Assembly (NCBI RefSeq): GCF_002734215.1
Contig: NZ_NSEB01000011.1
Location: 124,001 to 188,000, forward strand
Source: Fredinandcohnia onubensis
GTDB lineage: Bacteria; Bacillota; Bacilli; Bacillales; Bacillaceae_L
Direction of reading: 5' to 3'
Length of the DNA: 64,000 bases
Shown here: positions 58,184 through 64,000 of the stretch, piece by piece
How positions within the stretch are numbered: position 1 is the stretch's first letter
Layout: every line of letters starts with the position of its first letter
The notes under the pieces: model-generated
Told to the model about the DNA's origin: nothing
Seen by the model: only the letters and a program-made list of their open reading frames with translations
Databases searched by the model: none
Translations under genes and position numbers: made by a program

Positions 58184-58924
58184 TTACATTACCATTCCAC
58201 CGTCAATATGCAAGGTTTGACCTGTCATATAATTGCTATTATCTGATGCAAGGAATAGAACAACTCCAGCGATATCGGTAGTTTCACCAAATCTATTTAG
58301 AGGAATTAGTTTTAACATTTCATTTTTAACGTCTTCAGGAAGCTTATCTGTCATATCAGTCGTAATAAATCCTGGCGCTACAGCGTTCACCGTAATATTA
58401 CGGCTAGCTAATTCCTTAGCGGCTGTTTTAGTTAACCCAATTACACCAGCCTTTGCAGCAACATAGTTAGCTTGTCCAGGATTTCCACTAACACCCACGA
58501 TTGAAGCTATATTAATTATTTTTCCAGAACGCTGCTTCATCATTTGTCTAGTGACTGCTTTCGTGCTTAGAAATACACCTTTTAGGTTAATATTAATAAC
58601 ATCATCCCATTCTTCCTCTTTCATTCTCATCAATAAATTATCCCTAGTAATTCCTGCGTTATTAACGAGAATATCAAGACTGCCGAAAGTGGAGATAACT
58701 TCTTTGACCATATTTGTCACCGAATCTGCATCTGACACATTCGCTTGAATCGCAAATGCTTCTTGACCTAATGCTTTAATCTCATCAACAACTTCGTTTG
58801 CTTTTTGTTCACTACCAGAATAGTTTACCGCAACTTTTGCACCTGCTTTTGCCAACTCAATTGCAATTGTTCGGCCTATTCCACGTGAAGCACCGGTAAC
58901 CAATGCTACTTTGCCATTTAACAT
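58184..58924 (-). CDS. fabG: 3-oxoacyl-ACP reductase FabG
   Basis: NADPH-dependent reductase of fatty-acid elongation. The 246 aa are a classic short-chain dehydrogenase: TGASRGIG near residues 10-17, NNAGIT, Ser in [10 protein letters not shown], and [10 protein letters not shown] with Tyr and Lys. It follows fabD by one base. Confidence 0.96.
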   Translation of the reverse strand: MLNGKVALVTGASRGIGRTIAIELAKAGAKVAVNYSGSEQKANEVVDEIKALGQEAFAIQANVSDADSVTNMVKEVISTFGSLDILVNNAGITRDNLLMRMKEEEWDDVININLKGVFLSTKAVTRQMMKQRSGKIINIASIVGVSGNPGQANYVAAKAGVIGLTKTAAKELASRNITVNAVAPGFITTDMTDKLPEDVKNEMLKLIPLNRFGETTDIAGVVLFLASDNSNYMTGQTLHIDGGMVM

Positions 58925-58925
58925 C

Positions 58926-59870
58926 CTAATTTCCCCCCTTTAAAGCACGAATTGTTGCTTCGAGTGTTTCTGTATCACTAATTGCATATGTTGTTACTCT
59001 GCGATTTACTTTCTTAATTAAACCAGAAAGAACTTTTCCAGGGCCAATTTCGATAAAAGTATCTACGCCTTGGTCAAGCATATATTGAACAGAATTTTCC
59101 CATAAAACAGGTGAATATAATTGCTTTACTAGATTTTCTTTTATTTGTTCAGCCGAAGTCATTTCTTCCGCATTTACATTAGCCACTACTGGAACAGATG
59201 CATCAATAATCTCAATTTGATCCAATACGGAGCGTAATTTTTCAGCGGCAGGCTCCATTAATGATGAATGAAACGGTCCACTTACTTCAAGTGGAATCGC
59301 ACGTTTTGCTCCTTTTTCCTTTGCTAATTCACAAGCTCTTTTTACTCCTTCGGTAGAACCTGAAATAACAATCTGGCCAGGACAATTAATATTCGCCAGC
59401 TGTACTGGATGACCCAAACCAGATATCTCTTCGGTTACAGCGTGTAAGTCATCACTACTCATCCCTAAGATTGCTGCCATTGTGCCTTGGCCAGCAGGTA
59501 CAGCTTCCTCCATAAATTCGCCACGTTTGCGTACTGTACGAACAGCATCTTCAAAGCTCAGAGCGCCAGCAGCTACTAATGCCGTATACTCACCAAGACT
59601 ATGTCCCGCTACGTACTCAGGTGTTAGATTTGCTTGCTTGAATTTTTCAAGAATCGCTATACTCGTCGTTAAAAGAGATGGTTGAGCATTAGTAGTCAGT
59701 GTTAATTTTTCCTGTGGTCCATTAAAGATAAGTGAGGACAGTTCCTCTCCTAGTGCTCTGTCTGCTCTAGTAAAAATATTTTGAGCCGTTTCTGAAGAAT
59801 CTGCTAATTCCTTCCCCATCCCCACGGTCTGAGAACCTTGTCCTGGAAAAACGAATGCAATCTTACTCAT
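58926..59870 (-). CDS. fabD: Malonyl-CoA:ACP transacylase FabD
   Basis: Loads malonate onto ACP. The 314 aa include [12 protein letters not shown], the nucleophile Ser in [11 protein letters not shown] near residue 91, and His in SGPFHSSLM. It lies between plsX and fabG. Confidence 0.96.
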   Translation of the reverse strand: MSKIAFVFPGQGSQTVGMGKELADSSETAQNIFTRADRALGEELSSLIFNGPQEKLTLTTNAQPSLLTTSIAILEKFKQANLTPEYVAGHSLGEYTALVAAGALSFEDAVRTVRKRGEFMEEAVPAGQGTMAAILGMSSDDLHAVTEEISGLGHPVQLANINCPGQIVISGSTEGVKRACELAKEKGAKRAIPLEVSGPFHSSLMEPAAEKLRSVLDQIEIIDASVPVVANVNAEEMTSAEQIKENLVKQLYSPVLWENSVQYMLDQGVDTFIEIGPGKVLSGLIKKVNRRVTTYAISDTETLEATIRALKGGN

Positions 59871-59882
59871 TCTCTATTCCCC

Positions 59883-60884
59883 CTATTCGTCTACTGTAGG
59901 ATTCATATCCTCTAATGTTTTACGTATTGTTCCAGCTACATCTTTTTCTACCATTTCATAGGTTTGACGGATGGCACTAAATAAACCATTTGCATCTGAA
60001 GAACCATGTGCTTTAATAACAGGAGCCTTTAATCCAAATAATCCTGCTCCTCCGTATTCTGAGTAATCTAATGTCTTTTTTAATACCTTTAATTCTGGCA
60101 TTAATAGACCAGCAGCTATTTTACTTTTTAGATTGCTTGTAAAAGCTGTTTTCAACATTTTAAACATGGAAAGTGCAGTACCTTCAATTGTCTTTAAAGC
60201 CACGTTGCCTGTAAATCCATCTGTAACAACAACATCAGCAACTCCATCAAGCAGATCTCTTGCCTCTACGTTTCCAACGAAATTAAGATTTGTAGCTTTC
60301 ATCATTTCAAATGCATGTTTCGTTAATTCATTCCCTTTTTTATCTTCTGTACCGACATTTAATAGGCCTACTCTAGGATTTGCAACTCCACGTACCTTTT
60401 CAGAATAGATGGAGCCCATAATCGCATATTGAAGCAAGTGCTCAGGCTTTGCATCAACGTTTGCACCAACATCAAGCATGAGGAATCCCTTTTTATCTAG
60501 AGTTGGTAAAGTCGGTGCTAAAGCTGGTCGATCAATTCCCTCAATTCGGCCAACGATAAAGAGTCCAGCAGTCATTAATGCCCCAGTATTTCCTGCAGAA
60601 ATACAGGCATCTGCACGTCCCTCACTAACCTCTTTCGCCATTAAAACCATCGATGCGTTCTTTTTTCTTCTAACAGCCCTTACAGGTTCATCCGTACCTT
60701 CAATTACTTCTGTTGTATGTATAATTGTGATTCTTTCATCTTCAGTTAAGTATTTGCGAATTTTTACTTCATCACCAATTAGAGTAACTTCAAGGTCTTT
60801 ATAATGCTTTAAAGCGGTTATTGTTCCCTTTACAATTTCCTCCGGGGCATGATCTCCACCCATTGCATCAATTGCAAGTTTCAT
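59883..60884 (-). CDS. plsX: Phosphate acyltransferase PlsX
   Basis: Makes acyl-phosphate from acyl-ACP for glycerolipid synthesis. The 333 aa start [19 protein letters not shown] and include [12 protein letters not shown] and [13 protein letters not shown]. It lies between fapR and fabD, coupling phospholipid and fatty-acid genes in one FapR-controlled unit. Confidence 0.96.
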   Translation of the reverse strand: MKLAIDAMGGDHAPEEIVKGTITALKHYKDLEVTLIGDEVKIRKYLTEDERITIIHTTEVIEGTDEPVRAVRRKKNASMVLMAKEVSEGRADACISAGNTGALMTAGLFIVGRIEGIDRPALAPTLPTLDKKGFLMLDVGANVDAKPEHLLQYAIMGSIYSEKVRGVANPRVGLLNVGTEDKKGNELTKHAFEMMKATNLNFVGNVEARDLLDGVADVVVTDGFTGNVALKTIEGTALSMFKMLKTAFTSNLKSKIAAGLLMPELKVLKKTLDYSEYGGAGLFGLKAPVIKAHGSSDANGLFSAIRQTYEMVEKDVAGTIRKTLEDMNPTVDE

Positions 60885-60949
60885 CTTTGTATCATTCCTT
60901 TTGTTTGCTTTTAGGTAGTCCGATGCTCAATACCTGAGTTTGTTCTCTA

Positions 60950-61528
60950 TTATGAATCAATTTTTACTTGTTTATTAGAACGATACATCGTAAATTCACC
61001 GGAAAACACCAGTTCATTTCCGACATAGCTATTTACATCTACGATAGTTCTCCCTTTTTCCTCAGAACCGTTCACTTTTGCTTTCGCGACGACACGCTCG
61101 CCTAGTTTTACTTGTCGGGTAAAACGAATATTCGCTTTTGCCGTAAGTGCTAACTCATCATTAATGACAGCAACTGCTAGTGAATTTGCTTGGGCAAAGA
61201 GATGATGTCCACGAGCTATATGGTTACGTTTAAATACATGCTCCTGTGTTACATCAAAGATAGAAATTGCATTCTCATCTAATTCAATATCAATAATCTC
61301 ACCAATAACCTCGTCAATTGGTAAAGCTTTAACTTCATCTTCTAATTTTTTTTCAGCAACATTCTTGATTCGCTCACGTAGTTCAGGAATTGATAGTTCT
61401 AATCGGTCCAATCGAATTGTTTGAACACTTACCATGAACTTTTCCGCTAAGTCTTCATCAGTTATAAATGGATTTACCTGGATCGTTTCCTGCAGTAGTT
61501 GTTGCCGTTCTTTTTTACTCTTTCTCAT
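60950..61528 (-). CDS. fapR: Malonyl-CoA-responsive repressor FapR
   Basis: Represses fatty-acid and phospholipid genes and is released by malonyl-CoA. The 192 aa have an N-terminal helix-turn-helix ([20 protein letters not shown]) and a C-terminal hot-dog domain ([19 protein letters not shown]). First gene of fapR-plsX-fabD-fabG(-acpP), with a matching operator at its own start. Confidence 0.95.
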   Translation of the reverse strand: MRKSKKERQQLLQETIQVNPFITDEDLAEKFMVSVQTIRLDRLELSIPELRERIKNVAEKKLEDEVKALPIDEVIGEIIDIELDENAISIFDVTQEHVFKRNHIARGHHLFAQANSLAVAVINDELALTAKANIRFTRQVKLGERVVAKAKVNGSEEKGRTIVDVNSYVGNELVFSGEFTMYRSNKQVKIDS

Positions 61529-61550
61529 TTAAAAACACACCGTCCGCACT

Positions 61551-61568
61551 CTTAAGACTAGGTACTAA
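61551..61568. promoter_or_regulatory. FapR operator
   Basis: Inverted half-sites TTAGTAC and GTCTTAA on the minus strand closely match the FapR consensus (TTAGTAC...GTACTAA type). It begins 5 bases after the -10 box and covers the expected transcription start of fapR, a position that would let FapR block transcription of its own operon. Confidence 0.8.
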
Positions 61569-61573
61569 TAGTT

Positions 61574-61602
61574 AGTATATAATTAAAAAAAGCAGATTGC
61601 AA
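61574..61602 (-). promoter_or_regulatory. Sigma-A promoter of the fapR operon
   Basis: Minus-strand TTGCAA, 17-base spacer, TATACT. The -35 falls within the recG terminator stem and the spacer within its T run. Confidence 0.7.
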
Positions 61603-61626
61603 GAAGAAATCCTCCTCACAAGCTGC
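61585..61626 (-). terminator. Terminator after recG
   Basis: Imperfect long stem on the minus strand: GCAG/CTGC, TTG/CAA and AGGAGGA/TCTTCTT (with G-T pairs), followed by T7. It lies 17 bases beyond the recG stop. Confidence 0.75.
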
Positions 61627-61643
61627 CCTAAACGAAATGGGTT

Positions 61644-63692
61644 TTAATCAAGTTTTTCACCATCTAAAATACCGGATTGTAATAAATCCTCCCTAAGGTG
61701 TTTGTATGATTGGTCTTTCCAAAACACATGAGAATTTATGAGTTTAGTAGCATCATTTCTCGCGACCTCTAGGGTGCGGTAATCGTGGACCATATCCGCA
61801 ACTTTAAATTCGGGAACACCACTTTGTTTTCGTCCAAAGAAGTCACCTGGTCCACGAAGTTCTAAATCTTTTTCTGATAAGACAAAGCCGTCATTTGTTT
61901 CCGTCATGATCCGCATTCGTTCTTTTCCCACTTCAGATTTTGGATCAGCAAGAAGGATACAATAAGACTGTTCACTTCCCCGTCCGACACGTCCACGCAA
62001 TTGGTGAAGTTGAGATAGTCCAAATCGTTCTGCATCATAAATCACCATCAAAGTCGCATTGGGAACGTTCACACCAACTTCAACTACTGTTGTCGAAACT
62101 AGAATTTGAACTTCATTTTCACTAAATTGTCTCATTACATCCTCTTTTTCGTCTGCGGACAATCGACCATGCATTAAACCGACCTTTGCTTTGTTTTGAA
62201 AATGAAATGAAAGCATTGAATGAACATCAATTGCATTTTGTACATCGAGCTTATCTGATTCCTCAATCAGAGGGCAAATTACATAGGCTTGTCTACCTTT
62301 AGCAAGCTCTTTTTCGATAAACACCAATATCCGTTCTAGTAACTCATGCTTCACCCAATATGTTTCAATTTTTTTCCTTCCCGCTGGCATCTCATCGATT
62401 ACCGAGACATCCATTTCGCCAAAAACAGTAATCGCAAGAGTTCTTGGAATTGGTGTTGCAGTCATAAAAAGCACATCAGGATTTTCACCTTTTTCCCGCA
62501 AAATCCTGCGCTGTTCAACACCAAAGCGATGCTGTTCATCTGTAATTACCAGTCCAAGCTTATGGAAGTTAACTTCATCTTGAATTAGAGCATGAGTACC
62601 AACTAAAATATCAACTTCACCAACTTTAAGCTGCTCGAGGATTTCTCTTCTTCGTTTCCCCTTGACAGAGCTTGTTAACAGTTGAATATTTAACCCGTAC
62701 TCGGAAAATAACCCCATTAACGAATGTGAATGCTGTTCCGCTAAAATCTCTGTTGGTACCATTAATGCTCCCTGATACCCTGAAAGGATTGCGGCATATA
62801 ATGAAATAGCTGCAACAACCGTCTTACCTGAACCTACATCACCTTGTAGCAAGCGATTCATTCGATATGGAGAGCGGAGATCATTGATAATTTCAGTAAC
62901 AACCCGATTTTGGGCATTTGTTAAAGGAAATGGCAGTGCCTTCATGAATCCTTCTAATTTGTCTATCTGAAAGTCCATTGCTGAACCCATCGTTTGTTCC
63001 CGTTCAAATTTCCTAAGTGCCTGCATCTTCAGCTGAAAAAGGAGAAACTCCTCATACACAAAGCGTCTTCTAGCCTGTTTTAAATCTTGATGGCTTAATG
63101 GATGATGCATGATTTTTATAGCATCTTTCTTAGGTAAGAGCTTGTATGTGGTTAATAATTGTTCTGGGAGATTGTCCTCAATTTGATCACCAAACTGCCC
63201 AAGAGCAAGTGCCATAAACCGCTTCATTCCTTTAGCGGTGATCTTCCCTTTTGTTGAATAAACCGGTTCAATCCGATTGTCTTTTGTCATTGGACCAAAA
63301 ACAATTTCACTAACGGTTATTGTTTGACGATGTTGATCCCATTTTCCGGAAATTGTAATAGTATCATTTAGCGATATTTTATTTTTGTAATATGGCCGAT
63401 TAAAGCAGGTCGCTGTAATAAGGTAACGACCAACTAAGACCCTAAAAGTTAAGCGCGAGCGTTTACGATTGTAATAGGTTAATAGTGGTTCACTATGAAC
63501 TTTTCCCTCAATCGTTATTTTCTCCTCATGCTTAACCTCTGCAAGGTCTCTTAGACTATAGTCTTCAAATCGATATGGAAAGTACAAAAGTAGGTCAAGA
63601 ATGGAATAGATGTGCATCTCGTTAAGCTGTAATCCTGTCTCCTCGCCTATTCCTTTTACTTCAGTGACAGGTTGCTTGAGTTGACTATTCAC
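61644..63692 (-). CDS. recG: ATP-dependent DNA helicase RecG
   Basis: Remodels stalled forks and branched DNA. The 682 aa have an N-terminal wedge domain with OB fold, Walker A GDVGSGKT near residue 284, the DEQH box (VITDEQHRFG), MTATPIPRTLAI and motif VI (QLRGRVGRG). Start is GTG, overlapping the sdaAA stop by 8 bases. Confidence 0.97.
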   Translation of the reverse strand: MNSQLKQPVTEVKGIGEETGLQLNEMHIYSILDLLLYFPYRFEDYSLRDLAEVKHEEKITIEGKVHSEPLLTYYNRKRSRLTFRVLVGRYLITATCFNRPYYKNKISLNDTITISGKWDQHRQTITVSEIVFGPMTKDNRIEPVYSTKGKITAKGMKRFMALALGQFGDQIEDNLPEQLLTTYKLLPKKDAIKIMHHPLSHQDLKQARRRFVYEEFLLFQLKMQALRKFEREQTMGSAMDFQIDKLEGFMKALPFPLTNAQNRVVTEIINDLRSPYRMNRLLQGDVGSGKTVVAAISLYAAILSGYQGALMVPTEILAEQHSHSLMGLFSEYGLNIQLLTSSVKGKRRREILEQLKVGEVDILVGTHALIQDEVNFHKLGLVITDEQHRFGVEQRRILREKGENPDVLFMTATPIPRTLAITVFGEMDVSVIDEMPAGRKKIETYWVKHELLERILVFIEKELAKGRQAYVICPLIEESDKLDVQNAIDVHSMLSFHFQNKAKVGLMHGRLSADEKEDVMRQFSENEVQILVSTTVVEVGVNVPNATLMVIYDAERFGLSQLHQLRGRVGRGSEQSYCILLADPKSEVGKERMRIMTETNDGFVLSEKDLELRGPGDFFGRKQSGVPEFKVADMVHDYRTLEVARNDATKLINSHVFWKDQSYKHLREDLLQSGILDGEKLD

Positions 63693-64000
63693 TTTTGTTT
63701 AGCGAAATCCCAAAAATCTTTGCTTCTAGAGCACGACCTGTTGGGGTTGCCGCTAGTCCTCCCTGCGCTGTTTCTTTTAGTGCCGTTGGCATTGTCTGAC
63801 CAATTCTATACATCGCATCGATTACCTCATCACATGGGATTCGACTTGTAACTCCTGCTAATGCCATATCTGCAGCAACCATTGCATTCGCTGCTCCCAT
63901 CGCATTCCTCTTAACACAAGGGACCTCGACAAGTCCTGCCACAGGGTCACATACTAGTCCAAGCATATTTTTTAAAGTGATCGCCATTGCTTCTGCAGAT
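63685..64000 (-). CDS. sdaAA: L-serine dehydratase alpha subunit, partial (5' end outside window)
   Basis: C-terminal 104 codons of the iron-sulfur L-serine dehydratase alpha chain, which deaminates serine to pyruvate. It contains GLVCDPVAGLVEVPCVKRNA, whose cysteines are candidate iron-sulfur ligands, and the TPTGRALEAKIFGI ending. The frame continues upstream past the window edge (SAEAMAIT). Coupled to recG by 8-base overlap. Confidence 0.92.
   Translation of the reverse strand, partial: SAEAMAITLKNMLGLVCDPVAGLVEVPCVKRNAMGAANAMVAADMALAGVTSRIPCDEVIDAMYRIGQTMPTALKETAQGGLAATPTGRALEAKIFGISLNKSE

Overview
The window is a 64 kb stretch of a low-GC Gram-positive chromosome. Gene order and protein sequences match the rasP-dxr ... 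fla/che ... codY ... topA ... smc ... recG region of Bacillus subtilis and relatives, so the source is most likely a motile Bacillaceae species. I cannot name the species from sequence alone. Every convincing gene lies on the minus strand, so transcription runs from the high-coordinate end to the low-coordinate end. No tRNA, rRNA, CRISPR array, insertion sequence or prophage gene was seen.

In the direction of transcription, the first block (64000 to 57034) holds the end of sdaAA, recG and the fatty-acid/phospholipid unit fapR-plsX-fabD-fabG-acpP, followed by rnc. A FapR-type operator overlaps the fapR start-site region. The second block (56903 to 45196) carries chromosome, secretion and translation genes: smc, ftsY, ylxM, ffh, rpsP, khpA, ylqD, rimM, trmD, rplS, lepB, rbgA and rnhB. 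Several are separated by clear terminators and sigma-A-type promoters, and a structured leader precedes rplS. Two small genes (ylqG and ylqH) encode FliK-C-like and FlhB-C-like proteins, followed by sucCD, dprA and topA. The xerC-hslV-hslU-codY group follows. Its promoter lies inside a perfect 14-bp inverted repeat that looks like an unexplained operator. trmFO, normally between topA and xerC in B. subtilis, is missing here.

The third block (34551 to 7032) is a complete B. subtilis-type fla/che operon of 34 genes. It encodes rod (flgBC, fliE), MS ring and C ring (fliF, fliG, fliM, fliY), export apparatus (fliH-I-J, fliO-P-Q-R, flhB, flhA), hook (fliK, flgD, flgE), torque and swarming factors (motE-like ylxF, fliL, swrD, swrB), chemotaxis (cheY, cheB, cheA, cheW, cheC, cheD), placement (flhF, flhG) and sigma-D (sigD). 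A sigma-A promoter and a CodY-like box lie upstream of flgB, next to codY. The last block (6884 to 1) is rpsB-tsf-pyrH-frr followed by uppS-cdsA-dxr-rseP, covering translation factors, UMP kinase, isoprenoid/phospholipid synthesis and intramembrane proteolysis.

The region is mostly conserved core genome. The points most worth attention are small: the xerC operator-like repeat, the ylqG/ylqH pair resembling a detached flagellar export switch, the missing trmFO, the rpsB leader RNA and the hairpin in front of swrD. Start codons were reassigned for many genes from Shine-Dalgarno position and family N-termini; these changes are stated per gene.
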